Of a stretch of 64,000 bases of DNA, positions 45,661 through 59,923 are shown one piece after another. How positions within the stretch are numbered: position 1 is the first letter of the stretch; the number at the start of each line of letters is the position of its first letter. Made by a program: the position numbers and the translations under genes. Origin of the DNA: Paraspadella gotoi (lineage: Eukaryota; Chaetognatha); contig CM119265.1 in NCBI GenBank assembly GCA_051294375.1, positions 28,240,260 to 28,304,259 of the forward strand, in the 5' to 3' direction. The notes beneath the pieces were generated by a model. That model searched no databases. It worked only from the letters and a program-made list of their open reading frames with translations, and was not told the DNA's origin.

Positions 45661-46466
45661 TAAAATGATGGATATAAAGAGAGAATGGTTATCTCTCTTT
45701 AAATGTGAATTGAAATGGATTTATTATGAGGCGAATGGAATGCGGAAAATTGATAATCGAATGGCAAGTATGATATTGATATTGATAAATTGAAAATTGA
45801 TAATGAAACGAATGAAATAATGAAATAAGAAACACTACTCGATTCATTATTCATTTTATGTTATAGTATTTTTAATTATTAATGTTTAATTCATCGATTT
45901 AACTAACGAACCGTGCGAATACTTTAATTGTTATAATTGAAAGCAAGTACACCAAAGACAAAATGATTTTTCTATATTTTTGTTTCAATTTTTAATACGC
46001 TTTTCCATATTTTGCTTGTCTCTATTTTAAATATTTTACTTTTATAAACGCGTTCTATTTATTATTCTTGTGTTCATCCCACGATTTGCAATATACCGCT
46101 GTTCCTTCCTTAATTAATTCTGATTTGATTTCAAAGCGATTCGCTTTTGAGCAAAGAAATCCGAATATTTTAGGAAAATACATTCTCTTTTACTTTTATG
46201 CGAAATAAATATGGCATTCGATTCTTTTTTGAGAGATGTTATTTTTTGATACAATACTACATTTTTGTTTCCAATTGAAAATGCCAAAGAGCTTATATTA
46301 AAACAGTTAAAAATATTTTTATTTTCTATTTGATGCAAAATAGAATAAAAGAAATATCCTCTTTATTTCTTGTTTTATTCTTCTATTCAATCGCGACAGA
46401 TATTCGAAAACTCTCTCTCTCTCTTTCAAATCTCTCTCTCTCTCTCTCATCTTCTCTCTTCTCTCT

Positions 46467-46507
<41 letters not shown>

Positions 46508-47000
46508 TCTTATTCGAAGTGCACTTATCGCCTAAAAGCTTTCGAATACGTTTCGTCTTCCACGCATCGTCTTCTCTCAGCTTACGCATCAATCAATCAA
46601 ATCATCTCACATCAATTAACATCCAACCTAGTCAAACAAGAAAACTACCTAATCTATCAAACCAATACAAACGATCTCGAACCACTCAATAATCCACATG
46701 TAGTCGGGCATTGCCTATGGTTTCTACCCGCCTATAAGGCACTTTTCAGTTTGTGACCTCCGTTTGGGGTTCACTTGAGCGATAAAGCCATCAACCTATC
46801 ATAGACCACATAATAGGTACACATGGTTCAATCCCAACCCCGCGTTCAAGACCACTCCAGCTCTAGAGGGGGCTTATAAAGTTTAGGGATATTCATCGGA
46901 TTAGTCACTTAGCGCCTTTTGAAGTGAAGAACCTTTGACGAAAAAAATTACAGGTTTGTAACTTTGTCCTTCAAATATCGCAGACCTTAATTCATCAAAC
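45660..47000. other. No gene recognised; (CT)n and a GC-richer segment
   Basis: (CT)n at 46410-46510. The segment 46690-46900 (agtcgggcattgcctatgg to agggggcttataaag) is non-repetitive and GC-richer than its surroundings, with a ggttcaatccc motif like a pol III B box, but no cloverleaf or A box could be drawn. Confidence 0.55.
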
Positions 47001-47059
47001 AAATTTGTCATTTACAAAAGCCTTTCTTTTTTTCTTTTCCTCCTTTTTCCTCAATCTTG

Positions 47060-47285
47060 TCACACCCTTCTTATTTTCACACTACTCTCTCTCTCTTTTC
47101 CTTTCTTTGTCACATTACTCTCTCTCTTTTTCTTTTTTGTCACACTACTCTCTCTCTCTCTTTTCCTTTCTTTGTCACATTACTCTCTCTCTTTTTCTTT
47201 TTTGTCACACTACTCTCACTCTCTCTTTTTCTTTTTTTGTCACACTACTCTCTCTCTCTCTCTTTTCCCTTCTTTGTCACACCTC
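47060..47285 (+). repeat. About 33-bp tandem repeat, ttgtcacactactctctct
   Basis: Seven copies of a unit made of tttgtcaca(c/t)tactc, a short (CT)n and a T-rich piece. Confidence 0.9.
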
Positions 47286-47379
47286 TCTTATTTTCACACT
47301 TCTCGCTCAACATTTTCACGAATCTTTAAATCCAACTTCTTAACCTCAGCTTTTTTGCACAGAAAAAAAAAGGCGGAAG

Positions 47380-47565
47380 TCGTCGTCGTCATTTTCGTTG
47401 TTCTTGTCGTTGTTTTCGTCTTCGTCTTCGTTGTTGTTGTTGTTGTTGTTCTTGTCGTTGTTTTCGTCTTCGTTTTTGTTGTTGTTGTTGTTGTTTTCGT
47501 CTTCGTTTTCGTCTTCGTCGTTGTTGTTCTTGTCGTCGTCGTTTTCGTTGTCAAAACTCTTCGCA
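47380..47565 (+). repeat. (GTT/GTC/TTC)n trinucleotide tract
   Basis: About 185 bp of triplets like those at 37.4-38.2 kb. Long open frames in this tract and across the adjoining 47616-47974 gap are not genes. Confidence 0.9.
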
Positions 47566-47974
47566 TTTTTTTTTCTCATAATAAAAAATATCGATGGTTT
47601 TATTTTTATTTTTTTNNNNNNNNNNNNNNNNNNNNNNNNNNNNNNNNNNNNNNNNNNNNNNNNNNNNNNNNNNNNNNNNNNNNNNNNNNNNNNNNNNNNN
47701 NNNNNNNNNNNNNNNNNNNNNNNNNNNNNNNNNNNNNNNNNNNNNNNNNNNNNNNNNNNNNNNNNNNNNNNNNNNNNNNNNNNNNNNNNNNNNNNNNNNN
47801 NNNNNNNNNNNNNNNNNNNNNNNNNNNNNNNNNNNNNNNNNNNNNNNNNNNNNNNNNNNNNNNNNNNNNNNNNNNNNNNNNNNNNNNNNNNNNNNNNNNN
47901 NNNNNNNNNNNNNNNNNNNNNNNNNNNNNNNNNNNNNNNNNNNNNNNNNNNNNNNNNNNNNNNNNNNNNNNNNN

Positions 47975-49440
47975 TCTCCACCCTATATTGACGTCTCTTC
48001 TGGCATTTTCCAAGAACCGAACTGAAATCTGAGATAAACAAGATTTTTTTTTAAATTATTCTCAAATTTTTTAATTAATTTTTTTCATTTTTTTTTCTTT
48101 TGAATTTTAATTTTTATGTTTAATTCACAAAAAAGTCAAAATTTGTGATGTTTAAAGAAATGAAAAAAATATGTTATTGTTTTCTTTTTTCTTTTCAAAA
48201 ACAAAAAATAAAACAGAATAATTAAGACGTAGAGAAAATTGTATTGACTTAAGTTACACGGTATAAGTTAATCCAAAAATGTTACTGGTTTTTATGTTAA
48301 TGTCTATTGTTATATTTTATTTTATTAGTATAATTTTTGCTTACTTACCGTGTTCCAGCCTTTTGTTTTTGATTATATCAATATCATTTTTTGTTCGATT
48401 TAAAAAATATCCAAAAATAAAACGTGTCACAAAACCAAAAAAATATAAAATTTGTCAAATAAATGAATACGTGAGAGTGTGACAAATCACTTGCGAGAGT
48501 GAGGCGCGTGATTATGAGTTAGAGAGGTGACATAAAGTTGGATTAAATTTACATAGTTGAGGGTGAAAATTAAGTGAATGAAATATTATTAAATGTAGTG
48601 GATGTTAAAATGTGGCGAGCTAATAAGAAATGAGTGTAACTTACGACACAGTTTGATAAAACGCCTTAATATTAGAATATACGGAAAATAGTTAACATGT
48701 TTTTTCTTAGTTGTGAAGTGAACTGAAGTAAACGGCGCCAAAGTGAAAAAAAGGCAAAAATGAAAGTGTAGAAAACGCAAAAGAGAAAGGCGCCAAGCGA
48801 AAAGGCGCCAAGCGAAAAGGCGCTAGGTAAAAAAGCGCGCGTTGATCGCGCGTCGAATTTGCGTTGATTCTCTTTTCGCGCTCAAAACGAAGAGGAGCGC
48901 GCGAAGAGTTCCATCTGGCGGCGAAAAAAAAAGAACACTGAAAAATTAATACGACACGGAATTTACTTATATATAACCATAATTTTGTAACAGTCATCAT
49001 TATTATGCTTATACATATGAAAAAAATATAAAATAGACAAAAACGAAGAAAAACAAACAAAGAAAAAATTACAAAAAAATAAATAAAACTAAAGAAAAAT
49101 GTTAAAATTAACGACGATCTATTTATAAACTAATTAATGAATATACAGTTTCTATTGTAATTTAGTTTAATTTTAATTAAAGAACATCAGTTTCTTCCAA
49201 GATTAAAATTTTGTATGGTCTGTTAATAAAGCTGCTCTGATATTAACTGGTTTAGTTAATTAAATTATTTTACGACGAATGCGATTAATATTCATTAATT
49301 AAATTAATTATCAATTGTTAATTAATTCTTTTACGAGCGAATACGATTAATTATTATTAATTGTTTTAATTATCAAGTTAATTAATTCTTTTACGACGAA
49401 TACGATTAATAATTGTAAAAGAGAAGCAATATTTCCAACA
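47975..49440. other. No gene recognised; ggcgccaagcgaaaa repeat
   Basis: AT-rich DNA with a GC-rich island at 48720-48930. The island has three copies of ggcgccaagcgaaaa (48789-48825), aagcgcgcgttgatcgcgcg (inverted GCGCG) and gaggagcgcgcgaag. An island rich in CpG and GCGC in such AT-rich DNA might be a promoter, but no exon was found next to it. Confidence 0.5.
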
Positions 49441-49446
49441 TCTCGC

Positions 49447-49707
49447 ATGAAAGACGAGACAGACGACGCGGCGGGAAAACGTAGGAATGAAATATTGAAG
49501 GGGTTGATGAAAGTCGCCGAGCGGCATCAATGGTCTGAGGAGCGAGGAGACTTTGCTGAAGCAGCGAATCTGGTGACAAAGCGACAATTGAGAGAAATTG
49601 CAACAACAAAAAAAAAAATAGAAACTAGAAAAATGGAAGAGATTATTGATAAAGGAAAATGGCAAAGAAAATGGCAAGGAAAATGGCAAATGGAAAATGG
49701 CAAATGA
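49447..49707 (+). other. Open frame of unknown nature leading into a minisatellite
   Basis: 86 codons. Its first 55 (NEILKGLMKVAERHQWSEER, FAEAANLVTKRQLREI) have normal composition and predicted helix; the rest is Lys/Trp-rich because it runs into the gaaaatggcaaa array (49655-49990). It may be an exon or fragment of an unknown protein; no splice context confirms it. Confidence 0.3.
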
Positions 49708-49990
49708 AAATGGCAAAGGAAAAAATGGCAAAAGAAAATGGGAGAAAAATTTTCGAAGTAAAATAGTATAGGAAAAAAATTCAATGGAAAATGGCATCGT
49801 AAATATCAAAGAAAAATGGCAAGAAAAAATGGGAAAAAAATAGCAAGAGAAAATGGCAAACAAAAAAGGCCGAGAGAAAAAGAGCTAAGTATAAGCTATG
49901 CAAAGAAATGGCAAAGGAAAGGAAGTTAGCAAGAAAGACAATGGCAGAGAATAATGGTCTTGGAAAATGGCAAAGGAAAACGGGAAAGAG
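49655..49990 (+). repeat. 12-bp minisatellite gaaaatggcaaa
   Basis: About 20 degenerate copies of gaaaatggcaaa / gaaaatggcaag. Confidence 0.85.
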
Positions 49991-50289
49991 AGCACCACGA
50001 TTATAACTTAATTACGTAAAACTAAGTTTAAAAAGCTTAATGGTTTTTTTCTGCTTTTAAAGAAATCGATAAACCCAGTAAGTTATTGTGTTTCATTTTT
50101 AGTCTATACAAAAAAGCAAAGAAAAGCAACATAAAGTAAAACAAGGCAACAAAAAAGCGACAACGAAAAGCAACCGGTCTGTTGTTTCGAGGCGTCGCCA
50201 AGTCTTTTCGCCTCGAGAAAGAAAAATCGTTTTTCCTCATTAAAAATCGACGTCGTATAATCGAAGTTAAAAGAGAAAAAAAATGGCGT

Positions 50290-50954
50290 CGAGAATGAGT
50301 AAAGCTCTTGTTGTTGTTGTTGTTGTGAATTGGTCGTGGTTTTGTTGATGTTGTGGTTGTTGCTGCAGTTGTATTTTTTTTTGTTTTATTGTTGTTGTTG
50401 TAGTTTTTTGTTTGGTTGTAGTTGTTCTTGTTGCTGTTTTCCCTGTTATTGTTGATGCTGTTGTAGTTTTTTTTGTTTTGTTGTTGTTGTTGTTATCGGT
50501 TTCTGTTGTTGTTATTTTGTTGTTATCATTGGTATTGTGAATTTTTTGTTGTTATCATTATCATTTTCATTGTTTGTGTTGTTGTTTTTTTTCGGTTGTT
50601 GTTGTTGTCGTCCGTGACTCGGAGCGAGAAAGAAACAGACGCGGCACAACGGAAGCGAACATCGGTGAACGCATCACGCAATGTTATCATCATCATCATC
50701 GTCATCGTCATCATCATCAATATCATCCCTATCATTATCATCGTCGATGTCGTTATCTTCATTATCATCGTCATCATCATCATCATCAGCATCATTGTTT
50801 TATCATCATCATCGTCGTCGTCATCATGATCACCACTATTTTCCTGCTGCTGCACATTTTCCTTCAGTCAATATTAAACGAAGTCAAATCAAGTGTTTAT
50901 CACTTCACATTCACACGACGGTTCCATTAGGATTGTACCCACGTAGGATTGCGT

Positions 50955-51004
<50 letters not shown>

Positions 51005-51154
51005 CTGATGACAAAGACGACGATGACGAAGATGACGACGACGAAAATGATGGTGACGATGACAAAGACAAAGTGTAAAAAGGTTGACAACGACGAAGAC
51101 GATGACGACAGTGGAAAAAGAACAACGATGACGACGACTATGAATGAAGGCCGA

Positions 51155-51195
<41 letters not shown>
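50290..51195 (+). repeat. Trinucleotide domain (GTT)n, (ATC)n, (GAT)n, (GAC)n
   Basis: (TTG)n at 50308-50600, (ATC)n at 50690-50830, (GAT)n at 50955-51005 and (GAC)n at 51020-51195. A short non-repeat piece at 50615-50680 (gactcggagcgagaaagaaa and onward) separates the first two. No gene supported. Confidence 0.9.
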
Positions 51196-51197
<2 letters not shown>

Positions 51198-51369
51198 AAC
51201 CAGGAGCTCTTTATGGTATCGAGTCCATTAATTATCTTTATGGTATCAAGATCATTAATTATATCGTTAATTCGAGCGAAAATCAATTTTGAATTTTTCG
51301 TTCGGAGGAGAAAAAAATTATGGAGGAGGAAAAAATAAAAGCAGGAAGGAGAAGTGAGAAGGAATGAAA

Positions 51370-51434
51370 GAATGAATAAATCAATCAATCGGAGAATGAA
51401 TTAATTAATAACGGGGTAATACAGTGAATGATTG

Positions 51435-51475
<41 letters not shown>

Positions 51476-52120
51476 GAGAATGAATTAATTATTAAAAGGG
51501 TAATACAATGAATGATTGAATGAATGAATGAATAAATAAATAAATAAATAAATATATTAATTAATTAATTGAATAATTAATTAATTAATTAATTATTTAA
51601 TGAATAAAAGTATAAATGAATTAATTAATTATTAAAATGGAAAACAATTAATTGATTCATTCATTCATTCATTCATTCATGCATTCATTCATTCATTCTC
51701 ATTTATTAATTATTTAATTAATTAATGAATGAATGAATAAATGAATGAAGGAAAAAATGAATGAATGAATGAATAAATGAATGAATCAAGAGAAGAATGA
51801 ATAGAAGATGAATGAATTAATTAATAATTGGGAATATAATGAATGAATGAATGAATGAATGAATGAATGAATGAATGAATGAATAGACGAATTAATATAT
51901 TAATTAATAAAGGGTGAATACAATGAAAGAATTAATGAATGAATGAATCAATCAATCAATCAATGAATCAATCAATGAATCAATAGAAGAATGAATAGAA
52001 TGGATAAATTCATTAATAATGGGTGATTAAAATGAATGAATGAATGATTGAATTAATGAATTAATAAATTAATTAATCAATCAATCAATTAATGAAATAA
52101 TTGAATAAAAGAAAGAAAAA
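51370..52120 (+). repeat. Compound (AATG/AATC/AATT)n tetranucleotide domain
   Basis: About 750 bp of tetramers with a larger-scale repeat of about 200 bp (gaatgaattaattaat plus gggtaatacaatgaatg) visible four times. Confidence 0.9.
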
Positions 52121-52305
52121 AAAAGAATAAAAGAAAGAGCACAAACCAATAATTTCAGGGAACAAAAAGTTGAAACATAGAAAATAGATTAAATAGAAAA
52201 TAGAAAATAAAAATAGAAAATATAAAATATTTATAAAAAAAACTAAGAAGGGAAAAAAAGAAAAAGAGTCAATCTCCTTTTTTTTCTTAATGAAATCTCA
52301 CTTTT

Positions 52306-52316
52306 TTCGTTTATTT

Positions 52317-52368
<52 letters not shown>

Positions 52369-52373
52369 TATAT

Positions 52374-52460
<87 letters not shown>

Positions 52461-52462
52461 TT
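52306..52462 (+). repeat. (TTTA)n microsatellite, about 38 units
   Basis: Near-pure ttta units with one tata variant. A (GTC)n tract then precedes the 52639-52825 gap, and (CT)n follows it. Confidence 0.95.
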
Positions 52463-52825
52463 CTTTTGCTTTGTAACTTTTGTTTGGCGTTTTGTTTGTT
52501 TATTTTTTTTTGTTTTTTTTTCTTTATTTTCTCTCGTTTTTTCGTGAATAAGAAATTTGTTTGTTCAGGAAAATAAGAAGTTTTTACGCTTAACGTTTGC
52601 GATGTTTTTATTCTCGTCGTCGTCGTCGTCGTCGTCGTNNNNNNNNNNNNNNNNNNNNNNNNNNNNNNNNNNNNNNNNNNNNNNNNNNNNNNNNNNNNNN
52701 NNNNNNNNNNNNNNNNNNNNNNNNNNNNNNNNNNNNNNNNNNNNNNNNNNNNNNNNNNNNNNNNNNNNNNNNNNNNNNNNNNNNNNNNNNNNNNNNNNNN
52801 NNNNNNNNNNNNNNNNNNNNNNNNN

Positions 52826-52859
<34 letters not shown>

Positions 52860-53029
52860 TTCACTACGGTTGAAATGTTTCTGAGTTTTTTTAGAATAGA
52901 GTACCCATTGTCAAAGTTGATAAAAATTGAAGACCAACTATTTATAATTTTTTTCATTTTTTATGAAAAAGTAAAGTACTTAAGTTATAAAAGCACTTTA
53001 AATACCATCTTGGACAATGAATAAGTCTT

Positions 53030-53892
53030 CAAAAACTAATACCCTTTTATATCAAAATCAAAAATTTGATACAGCATTCAATTGTAAAGTAACTGTACGC
53101 TTGAGAAACTGTATGGAAACAAAAATCTGCCCTTTTCATTTTTTATGAAAACTTCATAAAAATAATTATCTATCATATCATAATAAGATTTTTTATATAT
53201 TATTATACCTATATTTAATGTAAACCTTGTGGGTTTTGATAAATGCATCAAAAAACATTTACTTACTCAGAAAAAAATAGTTTTAATATTGAAAAAATTC
53301 ATTTTAAAGCATAATGTTTTTATATACCCCTTTTTTTCCCCACTCTAGTATTTCTAATCGTATTACGCTCAAAATAGGCTCATTTAAATCAGATAAAGCT
53401 CATTTTCTTATATTATTTTTCTCTATATCTTTAATATTAAAAGCAAAAAAGTTTACCGATAAGCCTATTAAGTTTTTAGCGGTCCTGCGACTTTTCATTT
53501 TCCAAAATGGTACGTTATAATTTTAGACTTCTAATATTCGAACATTATAGAGCAAACTAATGTCTTTTTCTCACTCCAGTGTCGGAAATTACGGTAACTT
53601 CGTATTCTTCGTTAACTACTTAACTTCGGTAACCTTTTCACTTGTCATACGCCGCGCGAAAGGAAATCGACAAGTCGGCGCTGACGGACTGTTATAAGCT
53701 GGCGCGAAGACTCGACCTTTTTAACAATTTATGGCTGTTCAGTCAAAAGTCCTTTCCCTATCGAGTTTAGTTTAACCGAGTAACAAAGTTTTAACCCTTC
53801 TTTTTAATACCTTAATGGTTCTGATTGGACTTCTGATGTATGATGCTGATGTATATGAAATAAAGATTTCTGGTTAGAAGCTCTCCTCTTCT

Positions 53893-53927
<35 letters not shown>

Positions 53928-54702
53928 TCCTCTCTCTTCCGCTCTCTCTTCTCTCTTCTCTTTCGTCTCTCTTCTCAATATGTTTTTCGTGTCTGACGTT
54001 CGTATCGATGACTTCTGTTAAAGACCTAATTTTTTTTCTCTTTCTCTTCTCTCCCAGCTGTGTGCCACACTCGTATTAGTGCGCAGCCTCGTACGCGCCA
54101 TCTATAGTGCCTGTGTGAACATTACTGTTCGCGCGAGATCTGATCCTTAGGCTCGTTCTTTCCTATACATTGCTCCGTTCGCTCTCGCATGCCTTGTAGT
54201 TCCTTCGCTTGATTCCTTCTTGTTTATATATCTTTTTTTATGTTTCCTTTTCCTATCTTTCTTTCTATCTTACTTTCTATTTTCTGTTCTTTTCCCTTTT
54301 TCTTTTTTCTTTTCTTTCAATTTCCGCTTTCTTTAATCATGGTGTGCTTTATTTCTTCGGATTCCGCAGGAAATTTCTCTTTTTTTTTTCTTTTAATTTT
54401 TAAAATCAATTTAATTTTTCAAATTTTTGGGGTATGAAGCAGGCCAACTGCCCTTTTCCGCCTTCTCTTCTCACTCTCTTCTCTCTCCTCTTCTTTCTCT
54501 CTCTCTCTCTCTCCCTTCTTCTTTCTTTTTTGCCTTTTGTCCCTAATATTTGTCCTTTGAACTCAATGGTCCTAATATTTGTCCAAAAACTTGACATTTC
54601 ATTTATTTACCTTTTTTTTCAGCGAAGAAACTTATCTTTTCCTTTAAGTCTTTTTTTTCTTTTCTCGACTTAAGCTCCTTTCAGCATGAAAAAATCGCCC
54701 TC

Positions 54703-54784
<82 letters not shown>

Positions 54785-57230
54785 TGGCGGGTGAGGATAC
54801 ACTGCCCATTTCTGCTGGCGGATTGCTGATTTGAGCGCTCTGTAATCGCTCGCCCTCGCGGCCACTCGTGGCCCATCTCAAATTCTCCGGCTTCCTCTCT
54901 ACCCTCTCCTCGCCCGCTCGCCACGCAGCTCCGGGCACCGCCTGTCCCTGGCCGGTAACGGCCGTCGCTGCGCTCCCCGAAGTCCCTCACTCCGGAGCTG
55001 TACTGCACGCGGCTTGCATGTGCTGACCGCTCCCCAACTATCGCTCTAGACTACGTAAGGTTGGCCGCAGCTAGTATTACTAGACGTTGCTCTCTGCCTC
55101 AAATACGTGGTGTGTGTTCTCTACATCATCGCCGTGGCGCGCGGTGAGTCCGCCCTAAGCTACCCGTCCCCTCTCTCTCTTCTCCGCTCCTATCCTCTTT
55201 TCTCTTCTCTCTCTTACCCACCGTCTTTCTTTCCTACATGGTACTCTTCTCGTTACTCCCTCCTCGTCCTTTCGACTCTCCTCTCTCGGGTGCTCTCTCT
55301 CTCATACTCTCGTTCTGACATATACAGTCTACTCTCTCATCCCTCCACGCCATTCTCTACTCTCGCTTCTTTCTCGCTTCGACTCTCTCTCTGGTCCTAT
55401 ATCCATATATCGATCGCCATTCTTTTCTTCCGCTCTTCCCATCACTAACCTCTTCATCGCCCTTTTCGCTAGTTTCGGCCGCTTGCGATAACAAAAACGA
55501 GAATCCTCGGAAATTTCCATCATCGTTTTTTGTTCGCTCGCTGGGCGATCGAAGGAAAACTAAGGAGCAAAACTAAGGAAATCAAGGAAAAAACTAAGGA
55601 AACTAAGATGAAACTTAGAGACGAAACTGATGATTATTCTGCTGTCAAGAATGTCCCTTTGATTATCCCTTTGTTCTCTATGTTATTCTGCATCTCGGGA
55701 GTTAACGGTTGATGAGTTCTACCGCCGTAGGAGGGCGAGCTATTTTTTACCGCACCGCCAATTTTTCGTGAGAATGTGTAGACATTTTGTCTTGACTTTA
55801 CTCTTGTTTGGACATATTTCTGATCTCTATATATTTGTTGTCGTCTGTGTCTAACTGTTTCTATTCCTTCTTTCTCTCTTTCTTTTTATACTTCTTCTGT
55901 TCTTCTGGTTCTTTCCTAACCTCTCTCTTTCTTTCTTTTCTTTCTTTTTCTTTCTTTCTCCACTTATTCAGTGTCTAGTTCTTTCTATATAAATTTTCCT
56001 CTCTCCAGCGCTGCAGGTGTCATTGATGAAACCCTTATCGTGCCTGACAATCCAGTTTTGATTACATTCTGTTATTTACGCGGGATTTTCAAACGATGGC
56101 GCCGAAAACAGTACGTAAGGATATATCTGAGAGAGCGAGAAGAGAGAAGAGAGAGAGGAGAAGAGAGAGGGAAGAGGAGAGAGAGAGAGTGAGAGACGAG
56201 AGAGAGGAGACGAGAGATTAGATGAGAGAGGAAGATAGAAAAGTGAAGGAGAGGAGAGAGAGAGAGAATCTTTCATGTAAGCGAGCATCGGAACATCAGA
56301 AGCAGCAGTCCAAAAGGAGACTTTTGTATTCCTAGACAAACCGGATTTGACAAGAATTTTTTTCTTAACTTTTTCTAAGGGAGAGGGAGAGGTAGAGATA
56401 GAACGAGGAGTGGCAGGCTAGGGCTTGTGGAATGGACATGATATGTGATTCTCTGTTTTGATCTTATTGCAGTCATGATTTTATTAATGAGAGACTGATC
56501 GGTTTTTTTTGCTTTTATGGGGTAAAAGCTGAAACAAGAAGCGACCCTCGGCAGTTTACTTTAATGAACCTGGTCGTATGACTATTATTTAGGAGATCGG
56601 GATTACATTGATATCTGTGCTTATGCAAAAGAGGAGAGAGCGAGTACATTTTTCCCCAGTTCGCCTTGATTCACAGATATATTGACTCGTACAAAAAGTC
56701 ATCTCTCATCATTACTTCTTCTTCAATTTACTTGAAATTCGTTTCTCTCGGATTAACGTCCATAATTTTCTTTATCCACTGCCTCCGCAGGCCCTTTCGA
56801 ACCACCCTTCTCCAAACCGCCACCCCCGATCCCCTTCTCTTCGATACCACCTTCACTCCCCCTCTGAAGGACGCAGGCACGCGGCGCATGCGCATGAACT
56901 TCACCCGGAGCACAGGAGGTGAACACTGGACGGATAGATAGGCTGTAGCTGATTAAGGGAACAGGCTGGGAGCGGACGATGACTATAATAAGCACCAGGT
57001 GCCGCGCGCCAAGAGCTGGCGGCCGAAGGACCATTCACGCAATGCTGGCGTAGAATAGGACCGAGAGTCCGAAGGGAGTGAGGTTGTGAGTTGAGAAGTG
57101 AGTGTGACTTACGGGTGAGTTGTGATAAGTTTGCGTTGAAAGAAATGAATAGTGAGTGAGATCGATGAGGGATTGAGTGAATTTTTGAATAGAGTGATCT
57201 TAGGAATATAAGGCGCTCGCGCTACCTGGA
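53030..57230. other. No supported gene; possible exons
   Basis: AT-rich to 53.6 kb, then GC-richer with (CT)n (53890-53960, 54704-54780) and (GA)n (56120-56270). Candidate plus-strand exons lacking family support: 55085-55141 (LKYVVCVLYIIAVA, donor GTGAGT), 56014-56116 (PDNPVLITFCYLRGIF after CTGCAG) and 56789-56918 (PFRTTLLQTATPDP after CCGCAG). They might belong to an upstream part of the deiodinase gene or to another gene; the phases could not be linked. Confidence 0.4.
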
Positions 57231-57264
57231 GACCTCGAANNNNNNNNNNNNNNNNNNNNNNNNN

Positions 57265-59831
57265 AACTGTGAGAGTGAGAGAGTCTTGATTAAAATCTTT
57301 CCGGGTCCTGCTAAGTTAATATCTTGTTAGAGAGGTGGAGGCCCAAACCCAGCATAGGCTGTCAAAAATTCGAAGCCAAGATAACTTATTTATTAAATGG
57401 AAGTATTATTTTTATATTCATTGTACAAATCTCGTTCAGCAAAAGAAAGGAAAAAGAAAGTAAAAGAGAAGAAAGAAAAAATGCAGCAAAGAGAACATTT
57501 TTGACTGACCCGTGACTAGTGACCAAAAGGTCCGATACAAACCAATTGACTTTCTCACAACTACCAATCACAACGAACTACCAATCACAACAAAGTTGAA
57601 CAAACTACCAATCAAAACAAACTACCAATCACAACAAACTACCAATCACAACAAACTACAAATCACAACAAACTACCAATCACAACAACAGTGGGTAAAA
57701 AAAAAGAAAAATAAATTTGGTTTTTAATCAAATTCTTTAACGCATCAACATGTGGGATTTTTTTTTCCCTTTTTTATTTATTTCAAGTTTTTTTTCTGTT
57801 TTTCTTTTTGGTCAACTGGATCCATGGAACTAACACCCGCCCCCCATAAAAAAATGACCCAATATTTTATTTGTACATAATTTACGTATCTAACTGGCCT
57901 TATTAGCAGGTTTATCCTATCTTAGCTAATTTAACTTTTAAATTAACTGAGTTAGCTATATTTACATTAACCCTACAATGTATTTTTTGTACCTCGAAAA
58001 AAAAAAACGATAAATAATAATAAAACTAAAAGGCATGTATATATTTCTTACAAACAGGTAAAAGAATAGAATAGAATCATCAACGATATTAACTCATCAA
58101 CAAACTCAAAACAACGAATTCGAATTTAATCATTTAGTTTGTTAATTTTTGATAACATTATTCACTTTCACTTTTCATCTTTCACTTTCTTTCTTTCCAT
58201 CTTTCTCTATTTCCATCTTTCTCTCACTTTCCATCTTTCACTTTCCTTCTTTCCATTTTTCAAAACAAGTCTCTCCACTCGATCCGATTCGACAAATCGT
58301 CCAGGACGAAGAAAGCGGCGGCGGCGGCGGCGCAACCGCCACCGCCTCCGCCGCCTGCCGCCGCCGCCAGCGCACCGCCTTTAGCGTCAGGGTCAACGCT
58401 GTCGTCTTCATCGTCGTCGTCACCAGGACATCAGCGAAGACGACGACGACGACGACGAGGGAGACTTGAGGAAGAAGACGAGGGCGGTGGAGGAAGAGAG
58501 GAAGAGTAGGGAGAGGCGGGTGAACATTTTGGATGGGAGGGAGGGAGAGGAGAGAGAGAGAGAGAGACGAGAGAGAGAGAGAGAGAGAAGGGGAGAGAGG
58601 GAGAGAGAGGGGAGAGTAGGGAAGAGTCACGAGTTCGATTCTTCTTCTAGTTTCTTTTCTTTTTGTCGATCACGATTCTGTTATTCCGTGATTCTGAGAT
58701 GATTTCACCCAAAGTGAAATTGAGTCCTCACTCTTCATTCGCCGGTTTTGCTCTTTGATCTTATTCGTGAATAGAACTTCTTCTCATCACAACTCGAGGG
58801 TGAGTCTCAGTGAGACACGATGAGGTAAGTTCGATGGGTAAGAGGCGAGATTCTGTGAAAGGTGAGAGCGATGATGCGAATGTCTCTCACCCGGAAGTGA
58901 CTCACTCACTCTGATGTCCAGAAAGTTCGACATAAAGTTCCTCATAATCGTTCATGAAGTTCACAGTTGACGGCGTGAGTTGCGATGGGCAAAAGTAGAT
59001 TTTCAATTATTTTATTCACGTCATTGGTGATTCGGTTCATTTGTTCATTTTTTATTTATTTCTTCGACAACTTCATAAACATTATCTATGAAAAAAGAAA
59101 AATTGATAAGTTTATTAATAATAAAATATCGGCGTACGGGGGAGAACTCGTTTAATTCAAACCCGTTGTAACCAACTGACTTACGTAAAAAAAGATATTG
59201 CTATTTTTTTTGGCTATGGGTATGAAATGTCCCACGACATTGGCACATATTGATTTAACAATTTGGATGATTTTTAAATAAACAACGAAGACTATTATCG
59301 TCTTACCTCAATATCGGTTGTTTTACATTTTAATGTTTAGATTCCGAACTGAAGAGATCAGACGAATTTTAAAGAGAGAAAATGATCTTTTGTCTGAAAT
59401 GAAAACGTGTTGCTATTGAGAACTGCCATCTTATAATAGAAATTTGTAATGAGAAAAAAAGAGCATCGACCATGAATTAAAATAAAATTAAAGCAAATGT
59501 CGCTTTATCCTGTTGCCACGGCAACAAAAAGACTGTTAAAAAATATGTATATGATATAATTAATACGAAAATATATTTCAGTTTCAACAACGATTTTATC
59601 TATTTGTTGAAAGAAAGATGAAAAAAATATATATATATATTGGTTGTACCAATTTCATAGTTATATAGTAACTGAAATATTTTTTTCAACAGGATAAAAT
59701 GATATTATGGAAATTAATTTTTAGTTACTTAATTACAGATATGAATATAATCAATATTCTCGCCCGGAAGAAAAAAGTCTTTCAATCCTAAATTCTTGTT
59801 CAAGCCGAATTAAAAAAAAGAAAAATTGAAA

Positions 59832-59923
<92 letters not shown>

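Noticed and set aside
46690-46900. Possible tRNA gene or SINE with ggttcaatccc
   Set aside because: No acceptor stem or A box; left as an unassigned segment.
47172-48032. Long open frames across 47.2-48.0 kb on both strands
   Set aside because: They run through CT and GTT repeats and a 359-N gap; N codons hide stops.
55085-55150. LKYVVCVLYIIAVA before a GTGAGT donor, like the first membrane segment of a tetraspanin
   Set aside because: Too short and no companion exons with the CCG motif or large loop were found.
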